Source: Hymenoscyphus infarciens (Eukaryota > Ascomycota > Leotiomycetes > Helotiales > Helotiaceae). Taken from it: a stretch of 64,000 nt of DNA. Of the stretch, positions 24,188-33,559 are shown one piece after another; within the stretch, counting starts at the first letter, position 1, and every line of letters starts with the position of its first letter. The notes beneath the pieces were generated by a model that saw nothing but the letters and a program-made list of their open reading frames with translations, was not told the DNA's origin and ran no database searches. The DNA lies in contig LLCB01000034.1 of NCBI GenBank assembly GCA_001414345.1, positions 124,001-188,000 of the forward strand. The letters are read 5' to 3'. The translations under genes were made by a program, and so were the position numbers.

Positions 24188-25850
24188 TTTTTTTTTTTTT
24201 ATATTCAAATAGTCTTTTTAGCTGCCTAAAGCGGGCGCTATATAGACGTACTATTTATAAGGTTTTATCTAAAAGTAGCTTATATACTTCTTAGAGTGTC
24301 TATTACTAGGCCTACTATATATATATACCTCTACGCTTCTAGCTTTATATCCTAGTAATAGCTTAGTATCTCTTTTTATTCCTTCTATTTTAATTTGAAT
24401 TTAATGTTTTTAGTTATTTTTATAGATAACTGATTTAGTACTTTGTAATAGCTCTTATAAAAAGGGCTTAGTTAGCTCTCTTTTATATAGGACTAATAAT
24501 AATTGTCTTCTAATATACTGTCTTATATAGAACTATTCTCTAATATATCTCTAACTTAAGTTTCCTAGTTCTATCTTCTATTCTCTCTACTTTATAGTCT
24601 TATACCTTTTAAGAGGTATTTCGCTGCTTTATCTAAGAGCTGCTAAACGTGCTTCGAATATCTACTAATATAAATAGTAGAGAATCGGTTCTCTATAACT
24701 ACTAGAGAATTAGTTTCTTACTCTATAGTTCTATACCTCTTAAAGAGTATTTCGCTGCTTTATTAAAGCACTACTAAATATACTTTAAATATCTACTAAT
24801 ATAAATAGTAGAGGATCTATTATCTAGTTATAAAAACCTCTCTATGTCTATGTTCCTATTTATACTACCTAGGCCTCTTCTAATTACTTTATTACTATTA
24901 TTAAGGGTTCTTTACCTCTTCTAGTAATTCTCTTAACTTAAATATAGTATATACCGACTATATAGAATAACTACTATAGGTATTACCTCTAATCTTAGGT
25001 TAGTATATAGCTCTTACCTTCTTAGAGTTATATATGATTTTATAGTATATCTAGAGTAGAAGTCTTCTAGTATTAGTAGATATATAGAATCGACTTTAAA
25101 GGCTTTCTTAATCGGTTTGTTTTAGTAGTCTACGGATACTACTATTAAGTAAATAAGCTATATAGGTCTTTTTCGTTAATATCTAGTATATTACTATATA
25201 TAACGTAGCTTCTTTATAGAAGGTTAAGAGGCCTAAAACTCTAACGGTTATAAAAAGAGGTATTACTACGTTGCCTTTTTGACTTAAACTTAGCTCTATA
25301 GACAGTTCTAGAGACGAAATAGAACTGCTAGAAGTTCGTAGAATATACCGCGTATAGGTGTTAAGTCTTCGTATTCTATATAATAATACTAGTAGTAAGA
25401 GAATTAGTTATAAGAAACTATTTAGTTTATAATAGAATATTTTCTAGTAGATCTTTTATTCTTCTACTACGTATTAGAGGCTATTATTGATTTTACTAAT
25501 AATTAGAATAAAGAGGTAAACGATTATAGAATTTATTATTAGATAATTAGATAATTAAATAAATATCTACTAAGCTACTTTTAAAAGATCTCGATATATT
25601 TATTAGATAATTTAATATTAGCTCATAGTAAGCTAAATAGACTCTATATATATCTTTTAGTATTTAGTAGAGAGAGTATACTTAGAATTTAGCTAGAATT
25701 TATATTATTTTCTACTAAATTTCTATAACTTATAAATAGTCTTAAAATAGGTTTAATATCCTAGAAGTATATTATCTACTAATCTAGCTAGACTAATTAA
25801 AAAGTTAGACTAATTAAAAAAAACCGACTCTCTCGAGAGTGCGAGAGTAG
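24188..25850. repeat. Unassigned RIP relic with poly-T border and tandem duplication
   Basis: A 13-base T run (24,188-24,200) separates the truncated integrase from about 1.65 kb of less AT-rich relic. Seen from the minus strand the run is a poly(A) directly 3' of that relic, which would fit a retroposed element. Inside is an imperfect tandem duplication of about 100 bp at 24,589-24,690 and 24,720-24,818, sharing TTTCGCTGCTTTAT and ATCTACTAATATAAATAGTAGA. No protein domain was recognised. Confidence 0.45.
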
Positions 25851-26084
25851 AATAGTAGTGGATAGAAGAGTGGGTCGAGAACTCCGACGATTAATACTAT
25901 CCTCTCTCTAATTATATTATAATAACCCACGGGGTAGAGGCTGCGTAAACTCCTAGTAATGTCAAAGCGCTGAACTAATAAGAAGATTTGAAGTTAAACG
26001 ATGGGCTGACGGAATTTACACAGCCTCCCCCAGATCTACAAAGAGTGGGGATTACAATGTACGTTGTAATTACAGAGGGGATAG
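25851..26084. other. Boundary between RIP island and foldback elements
   Basis: Composition returns to normal. A near-palindrome (ATTACAATGTACGTTGTAAT, 26,051-26,070) followed by GAGGGGATAG looks like a partial or decayed relative of the adjacent foldback element. Confidence 0.45.
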
Positions 26085-26086
26085 TA

Positions 26087-26178
26087 CTATCCCCCCCCCC
26101 TAATTACATTGTATGCGCACAGACATCTGCCACACTAAAACGACCGTGCGCGTACAATGTAATTAGGGGGGGGGATAG
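26087..26178 (+). mobile_element. Foldback MITE-like element, copy 1
   Basis: Starts CTATCCCCCCCCC and ends with its inverted complement GGGGGATAG. It is flanked by TA on both sides (26,085-26,086 and 26,179-26,180), the target duplication of Tc1/mariner-type elements. Terminal inverted repeats of about 26 bp (to ATTACATTGTA) surround a ~39-bp core TGCGCACAGACATCTGCCAC..., itself bounded by GCGCAC/GTGCGC. Non-coding, so mobilised by another element if at all. Confidence 0.8.
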
Positions 26179-26239
26179 TAGAATCTAAGAATTTTCGGAC
26201 TTCAGCATAGAGGTTCAAATCCTGCGGCGTGGGTTTTAA

Positions 26240-26675
26240 ACCCAGTTCTAAAATGCGATGGTAGTTTCAGGATTCTCATGCTCTCGTGTATACAAAATTT
26301 CTTTTACTTCGTCCTAGGCATAAGTAACAATTAATATATAATTTGTGGGCTGCCAGGGTTTTTGGCCGATTTCCACGGGGGTTCCTTTCGCATCTGCCGT
26401 AATTGTTATGCCTGGGACGAAGTAGCATATCATCCCATTTCCACTTCTTTCCTAAAACCAGGCGTGGGATAATGCGACCGGGCTCTTCATTATTCGCTGC
26501 TTCAGAAGCCAGTCTTAAATCCTGGGCATCTGCGGCCAGAATCTCTTCTTTTGTTTGAAATAAAGCAGAGTGGATGATTGCTAAAGCATCATTCCTGCAG
26601 TTTTTGAGAGGGCTGAAAGAGTTTGCGCTGCTAATTTGGCAGCGCTGTAGTTCTCCCCTGCTGCTTCCCACTTGA
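26240..26675 (-). pseudogene. PRO2: Gamma-glutamyl phosphate reductase fragment
   Basis: Minus-strand reading gives AAKLAAQTLSALSKTAG, then after a one-base frame change NDALAIIHSALFQTKEEILA, continuing to LGKKWKWDDML. This matches the N-terminal helices of proline-biosynthetic gamma-glutamyl phosphate reductase (ProA/Pro2), which reduces glutamyl-5-phosphate to the semialdehyde. After WDDML a 116-bp TA-flanked hairpin interrupts it, and a short piece KEILYTREHENPET resumes. The Rossmann and catalytic-Cys regions are absent. A functional PRO2 must lie elsewhere. Confidence 0.75.
26307..26422. mobile_element. 116-bp TA-flanked hairpin insertion
   Basis: Begins CTTCGTCCTAGGCATAAGTA and ends with the near-complement ...TTATGCCTGGGACGAAG. 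TA occurs on both sides (26,305-26,306 and 26,423-26,424). Inverted repeats are about 23-25 bp. It interrupts the PRO2 remnant between WDDML and the next PRO2-like piece, so it is a later insertion of a Tc1/mariner-type MITE unrelated in sequence to the 92-bp foldback elements. Confidence 0.65.
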
Positions 26676-27522
26676 TTCCATCGTCGATATGCAAACCATT
26701 CCCATGTTGACGATCATTGGCATGAGGAGGAACGTATCCGTCAATTGTGGCTGTGCCAACCCCAAAAGGATCAGAAACAGAATAGATCCAGAAGAATATT
26801 TCTCAATAGTTAGTCGTCTATTATTGCTCAGTATACTCTTTGTATATTATACCAAAAGCCACCCACCTTCTATAGACTCCATGTTCGTCAGAACTATGAA
26901 TAAGATTATCGAAAGCCATATCAAAAGGCTTCTGTTTAAACAAGTCGCCGGTCTCATTGTTCCTAGCATTGTCCCCCGTTCATCATAGAACCTCGAGATT
27001 CGAGTTTTGGGAGAGATGTTAGGTGGAGATAATTCATCTCCAGAAGGCTCCGCGAAACACCATGGACAAGGGTTACACAAGTTCACCCGCACAGCCTTGC
27101 TTCCTAACTGTCTAGCCTCGATATCTCAATATCTCATGGTCTCAAGGTTCAAAGAACGAACGACAACATTCTTCATGTATTTGCCACGAATCTCGCTCTG
27201 GTTAACAAGTGTCATGTCCCTGGCATCAACCAAACTGCCAGTCCGAAGTTCCCAAAAGCTTGATAGTGCACAGACACACTAGTACTTCGTATGTTTGGTA
27301 ATGGATGTTTTCATGTAAAGCAGAGGCCCTTAAACTTTGCAAGGATGGTGCCGTTGCAAGAAAGTTAGGAGGGCGCTTAGGAAGTTTCTCGTCATTCTCT
27401 CCTTGAGAGTTTGATTCTCCGGGGACAGTCTAGCGAGAGGTCTTCGGCGACACATCAACTTTAACCTTTTAAGCCTATCTTTTGTTTCACTTATACTTTC
27501 TACTTCTATGTTTCCTCTGCTA

Positions 27523-27613
27523 CTATCCCCCCCCCTAATTACATTGTACGCGCACGGTCGTTTTAGTGTGGCAGATGTCTGTGCGCATACAATGTAATTA
27601 GGGGGGGGGATAG
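27523..27613 (-). mobile_element. Foldback MITE-like element, copy 2 (inverted)
   Basis: Same element as 26,087-26,178 in opposite orientation: the core reads CGCGCACGGTCGTTTTAGTG, the exact reverse complement of copy 1. TA flanks both ends (27,521-27,522 and 27,614-27,615). Confidence 0.8.
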
Positions 27614-27615
27614 TA

Positions 27616-28573
27616 TTTTCCTAGGTATTTCCGAGTCTTCTAATCTTCCACTTCTTTACGACAAATTATAACCCGGCTGAGGCTATAAAACTTAAAACTT
27701 ATACTCTATAACGCTTGACAAATAATTATAATATCGAAACAATCTTTCAACAGTAAATTCAAATAAAGTAAATCCAAGATCATGATTATTGCAGGAGAAA
27801 TACAATTCTCTTATATGATTAGTCAATTTCTCAGGGATATCTGCTAGTAAGTTGTAGCGGGGTATATATTGAGTTGGAAATCAGCTCTCATTTGGTGGGG
27901 TGATTACCCCGCCCCCACAACCCATAACTGACCATGTCGACAGTCGACGTGCTCAATGAAATCATCCGGATAATCTTTTAAATTGCTGTTGTGTTACATG
28001 AATTTCCACCCGGTGTTCCCGTCTCGAGCAGAAGGACCTGGAACAATTGGGCATCGAATCAACATCAAGTCGTGAGTTGATAGCGTACACACAACAAAAC
28101 CCATCCCTCTTCGTTCACTTTCAATTGAACAGAAACGTTACCATTCCTCATTGTTTAATCTCGGGTTAACGGGATATATGCAGGCAAGAAGCTCTAATTC
28201 TCGGGTACCTTGGCGAGCTACTTAGTCCCAGGCGTAACAAAGGCTATCTAAATTGGGCAATTGCCACATTTCCGATGCCTTATGCCACCAAAAAGCCCCT
28301 GAAAAGTATATAAAGTGACCCCCCTTGTTTAACGTTTATTTCGCCCAGGTTGAAGTAGAAGTATGATCTTCCTGGCCACTTATGAAGGAGGAAGGTGCAC
28401 AACAGATACAGCAAAAGACAAGGAACTTGGCACTCAATCACGCTGTTACTCCTGATTATGAAAAATATCTTGTGCGGAGTAACCTTTACTTAAAGGCTCG
28501 CGTTCGGTCACGACGATATTTATTAGACATTTTCTCTTCTCAGAACGACATAAATTCGTGGAACATCTTCAAA
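27616..28573. other. Upstream region of the DPP IV gene
   Basis: About 0.96 kb of normal composition with no supported gene. It should contain the promoter of the dipeptidyl-peptidase gene. No specific regulatory site can be assigned. Confidence 0.45.
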
Positions 28574-31043
28574 ATGAGGGGTCTTCAGGTAAGTTTGGCC
28601 AAGTTTATATATCCGAGGTTACGACTTACTCGAGCATCCAGGTTGGAAGTGTAGCTTTTGCTCTCTTCTCTCTCGTTGCTTCGGTTCCAGCACCAGCTAG
28701 AAGGGCAGACAAAAAGGTCGTTTCTTTTACTGATGCATTCTCGAGTAATTTCACTGTGCAACGAACGACGCTTCAGTGGACTTCTCAGGGTGTCGATGGG
28801 TCTTACGTCGATGTGGATAGTGCAACCGGTGATCTTTTGATCGCTAATATTGTCACTGGAAACAGTTCCGTCCTTGTAAAGGCCAGTGATGTTGCTGAAG
28901 CCGCTCGGGATCCGTATGATTATTCGATACAACCTAGCGGTGCGCACGTGCTTTATACAGCAAATTATAAAAAGCAGTATCGACACTCTTTCTTTGCCGA
29001 CTACTATATTTTTGATATTGCCTCTAAAACGACCGTTCCGCTGGCTGCAGACCAAGCTGGAGGCGAGTTTTTGCTTACATTCTAAATATTGTTCCGTTGC
29101 TAACCTGATGCAGATATTCAATATGCTGGTTGGTCTCCGGTTGGAAACACTATCGCTTACGTCCGCGGAAACAACCTCTTCATTTGGCAAAACGGCACAA
29201 CTACTCAAATCACCGAAGATGGAGGCCCGGATCTTTTTAATGCGGTTCCCGAATGGAGTTATGAAGAAGAGATATTTGGTGATTACAAAACCCTTTGGTT
29301 CTCACCAGATGGAGAATATTTGTCCTTCCTGAGATTTGATGAGACTGGCGTAAGTATCAATCAAAAAGAAATCCGGAGAAATTCTAACATGTCTAATAGG
29401 TCCCAACATATAAAATCCCATTCTATATGGCCACCAAGGATGTCGCTCCGCAATACCCAGAATTCCTCGATCTTCGTTACCCGAAGGCCGGAGAGAAAAA
29501 TCCCACAGTCTCCATCCACCTTCTTTCACTCTCAAATCTCTCAGCTGGACCCTCAAAAGTGGAGTACAATTCCTTTGCAGAAGATGATTTGATCATTGGT
29601 GAGGTTGCGTGGGTGACTGAGGCTCACTCCAAATTGATATTCCGCACATACAATCGAGTTCAAGACCAGGAGAAGCTTCTCGTCGTTGATACTGCCACTT
29701 TGGCAGCTTCTGTGGTTCGAGAGCGTGATGCAAGACCGGGTTGGATCGAAAACAACATGGCAATTCAGTACGTTGGAAATGGCTCGTACATTGATCTTTC
29801 CGATGAATCAGGCTGGCAGCATATTTATCTTCATACTCTCAATGGATCGTCACCAAGTGCTCTTACCAAGGGCGCCTGGGAAGTCACAGAAATCTTGCAT
29901 ATTGACGCCACAAGCAAGACTGTCGTTTATCAGTCCACCGAACATCACTCGACTGAGAGACACCTTTACTCGGTGTCATTCGATGGTACCGGGAAAAAAA
30001 CACTTGTTGATGACAAAGTTGCTGGATATTGGACAGCAAGTTTCTCTTCTGGGGGTGGCTACTACATCCTCTCATATAATGGACCGGATCTCCCGTATCA
30101 GAAGCTTTACGCCTCAAACTCGACAACAATTCCTATCAAAACGTTGAACGATAATACAAAATTGGCAACAGCTCTATCTGCTTACACTTTGCCAAACGTC
30201 ACCTGGACTACTATTGATCACCCGGATGGTTATTCGTTCAATGTCATGGAGCGTCTTCCCCCAAATTTCGATCCAAGCAAAAAATACCCTGTTTTATTTG
30301 ACCCTTATGGAGGACCAGGATCCCAACAAACCGCCAAGACTTTTAGACAGGTTGACTTCCGAGCCTATCTTGCAAGTGATCCCGAGCTTGAGTATGTTAT
30401 TCTCGCCGTTGACAACCGTGGAACTGGCTACAAAGGACGTGATTTCCGTATCCCAGTCTCTCAACAGCTTGGTAAATTGGAAGCAATTGACCAAGTATAC
30501 GCAGCAAAGGAGTGGGCAAAGAAATCATACATTGATGCTGAGCATGTTGCCATCATGGGTTGGAGTTACGGTGGTTATCTCGCTGCTAAAGTCGTCGAAA
30601 CAGACAGTGATGCCTTTTCCTTTGCAGTCATCACCGCTCCTGTCTCTGACTGGCGGTTTTACGATAGCATGTACACGGAGCGATACATGAAAAACCTCAC
30701 AATCTCTGACTCTACAAACGGCACTAGCAACTACCTCGAGACGTCAGTGCACAACTCTGTAGGCTTCAAGAATATTCGAGGTGGTTTCATCATTCAACAT
30801 GGGACTGGGGATGATAATGTGCATTTCCAACACTCAGCTGTGTTGGTTGACACTTTGACGCGAGGGGGCGTGGGGCCAACGAAAATGAATGTTCAGTTCT
30901 TCCCGGATAGTGATCATAATATTAGGTTTCATAGTGCGAATACTTTGGTGTATAAGCAAATGGCTAGGTATTTGTGGTTAGAGAAGAACCGAAACCCGGA
31001 ACAGTCGAAGCTGGTTCACCAGTTTACCAAAAGAGGGGACTAG
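28574..31043 (+). CDS. Secreted dipeptidyl-peptidase IV (S9B family)
   Basis: Four exons: 28574-28588, 28642-29062, 29114-29349, 29400-31043, giving 771 residues (fungal DPP IV is about 765-775). Exon 1 is five codons. With exon 2 it makes the signal peptide [20 protein letters not shown]. The middle is the eight-bladed propeller with DPPIV_N motifs ([25 protein letters not shown]). The C-terminal alpha/beta hydrolase carries Ser613 in GWSYGG, the Asp in GTGDDNVHF (~695-696) and His730 in DSDHN. The enzyme removes X-Pro or X-Ala dipeptides from peptide N-termini outside the cell. Intron 2 (29,063-29,113) must be GC-AG (GGAG/GCGAGT) to keep the frame. It is followed 0.53 kb downstream by another secreted exopeptidase on the same strand. 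Confidence 0.95.
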
Positions 31044-31571
31044 GTGTATACGGTCAATCCGTAATGTTAATAAATCTCCTTGAATACTTCTGCCTCGTAT
31101 TAATCATGCAATTGGCGTTCTCGGTACTCTGTATTTCACCTCACTTCACACCAGACCAAGAAACTAACAACTGTACTATAAAAAGGGTAGGCACAAAGCT
31201 GTGCGATTCTATGGAAAGCATTCAATCAATAATAAAAATCACATCATCCGGTCCTACTGGTCGAAAGAACGATGATATGCTGTCATCCTTGCTATTCCTT
31301 GCTTCCGGTGCCTGCATCTAACATTCTACCTTCCAATTGAGGATATATTATGCCGTATCTTACAGGCGCATGCATATCGTCGACCTACCCCGCACCCCTA
31401 GCCTCTATGGTTCTATCAACCCTACTGTTGCATTGAGGAATTGAGGCTGAACTGGTACGAGCATGGAGGTCCAGATTGTCGGGTTTATAAGTAGCCTGGA
31501 CCTCTCGCTGGATTACTTTACAGAGCATCCGAATCTTCGGTTTACCGTACTGTTCAATTGACTCGCCAATA
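31044..31571. other. Intergenic between two secreted peptidase genes
   Basis: 3' flank of DPP IV and promoter of the M28 peptidase. No further gene supported. Confidence 0.5.
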
Positions 31572-33559
31572 ATGAAGTTTTCTCGATTGGTGTTTGGCCT
31601 TGGGGCTTTCGCTTCCACACTTTCTTCAGCAGCACCCACTGATACAAAGCCTCTCGTGGAATCTGTACGTAAACCTCCATCCCCAATTAACCTTTTCCTC
31701 TTTCTAACAAATCCCCCAGAACAAACTCCGCAGACTCCTCACCCGCTCCGCCCTCCTCGCAAAAGCCAAAACCCTCGAGAAATTCGCCTACGACACCCCC
31801 AAGCGAAATCGCCAAATCGGAACCCCTGGTCACAACTCAACCATAAACTGGATTTACGATACCTTAAACCAGTTTCCCGATTATTATGAGAGTTATTTGC
31901 AGCCTTATGACATGCTTTTACATGTCGATGCGAATCTGACTATCAATGAGAAGGCGCTGGAAGTTTATAGTTTGGGTATGAGTCCGAGTGGGAAAGCGAA
32001 AGGGCCGGTAGTTCATATTCCCAATTTGGGGTGTGATAAGGTATGTTTAAAAGAGGGAAAGTACGTTTGAGGGGGAAGTTTTGCTGAGGATGGATAGTCT
32101 GATTTCCCCGACGATCTCACTGGAAAAATTGCTCTGGTTTTAAGAGGCGATTGTCAATCTGCTGTCAAAGACGCGTACGCGGGAGCTGCAAATGCCAGTG
32201 GTGTTATTATCTATAACACAGGTAATGCGGTTTACAGCACGATGAATGGCTATTCGCTCCAGAGAGTGTCTACTCCTGAAGGCCCCTATGTTCCCACTGG
32301 AGGAATTACTCGACCCGATGGAGATGCTATTATTGCTCTGCTTGATTCCGGAGTTGAGGTTATTGCGGACTTGTCGACTTCGACTGTTCCTAAGACGACG
32401 TAAGTTAGCTTTGTTTAGTTGTATAGGTGATGGACTAATTTGTGGGAAGGTATAATGTTATTGCTCAGACGAAAGGAGGGGATCAGGAGAATGTTGTGCA
32501 GATTGGTGCTCATACTGATTCTGTTGCACGCGGTAAGTTCCAAAGCAGTATAGAGTGATAAAAGGATATTGACGCGGCAAGGTCCTGGAATCAACGATAA
32601 TGGCTCTGGAACAAACTCACTTCTCGAAGGTATTCTCCAAGTTCTTTTTTCCTCTTTCAAGTTGTTTTTAAGGAGGATTGAGATACTATTTCCTCCTCGG
32701 ATACCAGTTACCTGCCCCCACAACCCTGCTTTCCTCGTCAGAAATCCTTCTAGAAGTGGCAAAACTAAAACCGAGGTCTTCCACAGTTGCCATTCAACTG
32801 ACCAATTTCTCCGTCAACAACGCTGTCCGATTCTCCTGGTATGGTATCCAAAGTTTCCCACACAGTTGAATGCAACCTAATCAAACATAGGTGGACTGCA
32901 GAGGAACCAGGACTTCTTGGGGCAGCATACTATGTTGCCCACCTAAACCAATCCGAAATCAACAAGATCCGTGCTCTCATAAGTAAGTCACAACAATCCT
33001 CTCCCCCATTTCAAAAGCCAAAAATAACACCCTACCAGACATCGACATGATAGCCAGCCCAAATTATGCCTACCAAATCTACGACGGCGACGGCTCAGCA
33101 TTCAACACATCCGGTCCCCCAGGCTCAGCAGAAATCGAACACGCATTCCAAGACTACTTCACAAACGAAGCTCACCAAGGATGGACAGAAACTGAATTCG
33201 ACGGACGCTCAGATTACGGGCCGTTCCTAGACGTTGGCATTGCATGTGGAGGTCTCTTCACCGGAGCCGAGGGAAATAAAACTGCTCAAGAAGCAGCTTT
33301 ATTTGGAGGCGAAGCAGGGAAACCATACGATGTGAATTATCACCTTGCCGGGGATAATGCTACGAACTTGAATATTGGAGCTTGGATTGAGAATACCAAG
33401 GCTATAACTCATGTGATTGCGGAGTATGCGAGGAGTTTTGATGGGTTACCGCCGAGGAATGTTTCGGTTGCTGCGAAGAGGGATGTGTTTGAGAAGAGGG
33501 AGTTCAGGAAGCGGAGTTCGATTCGGTATCAGGTGTTAAATTCTGGAAATCAGCTATAA
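31572..33559 (+). CDS. Secreted M28 metallo-aminopeptidase (aminopeptidase Y/Lap2-like)
   Basis: Eight exons: 31572-31664, 31720-32040, 32098-32399, 32450-32532, 32582-32629, 32787-32838, 32891-32982, 33039-33559, giving 503 residues. The signal peptide is MKFSRLVFGLGAFASTLSSA. A protease-associated (PA) domain occupies exons 2-3 (KIALVLRGDC). The M28 core has all co-catalytic zinc residues: His in IGAHTDS, Asp in GINDNGSG, Glu-Glu in WWTAEEPG, Asp in IDMIAS and His in NYHLAGD. The GGLFTGAEG loop is also typical. It removes single N-terminal residues, complementing DPP IV. Introns are 49-57 nt except intron 5 (32,630-32,786), which is 157 nt and resembles a sequence at 40.9 kb. The C-terminus is basic and predicted to be disordered. 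Confidence 0.94.
32630..32786 (+). repeat. Introner-like sequence, copy in intron 5 of the M28 gene
   Basis: The 157-nt intron begins GTATTCTCC and ends CTTCCACAG. Its first ~80 nt match 40,919-41,000 at roughly 80% by eye (shared blocks TTTTCCTCTTTC, AGTTGTTT, AGGATTGAGA, ATTTCCTCCTC). Its last ~40 nt match the end of the second copy less well (TTCTAGAA, GGCAA). Confidence 0.65.

Larger units (their letters stand above)
5771..25850. repeat. 20-kb AT-rich RIP-degraded repeat island
   Basis: Base composition shifts abruptly to an almost A/T/G/C-starved sequence in which CA and TG dinucleotides are nearly absent and TA is very frequent. That is the pattern left by RIP, a premeiotic process in Pezizomycotina that converts CpA to TpA in duplicated DNA. 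No long open frame survives in 20 kb. Conceptual reading shows transposon proteins in which Gln codons have become TAG/TAA. The island contains a nested pair of LTR retrotransposons (6,968-21,168) and further relics on both flanks. The segment 5,771-6,967 is an unidentified relic with an imperfect ~48-bp direct repeat (about 6,711-6,760 and 6,832-6,880). Confidence 0.93.
26181..27520. pseudogene. Gene-fragment mosaic between two inverted MITE copies
   Basis: The 1.34-kb interval reads as coding-like but broken pieces on the minus strand. Upstream pieces include MRVNLCNPCPWCFAEPSGDE (about 27,092-27,030) and SDPFGVGTATIDGYVPPHAN (about 26,780-26,720), neither of which I recognise. The downstream piece is a PRO2 remnant, listed separately. 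Frames shift between pieces and stops interrupt them. The interval could be one decayed gene region or captured fragments; the sequence alone does not decide. Confidence 0.5.

Noticed and set aside
5771..25850. AT-rich island as centromere or mitochondrial insertion
   Set aside because: Named retrotransposon domains, LTRs and target duplications explain most of it; CA/TG depletion indicates RIP, not organellar DNA.
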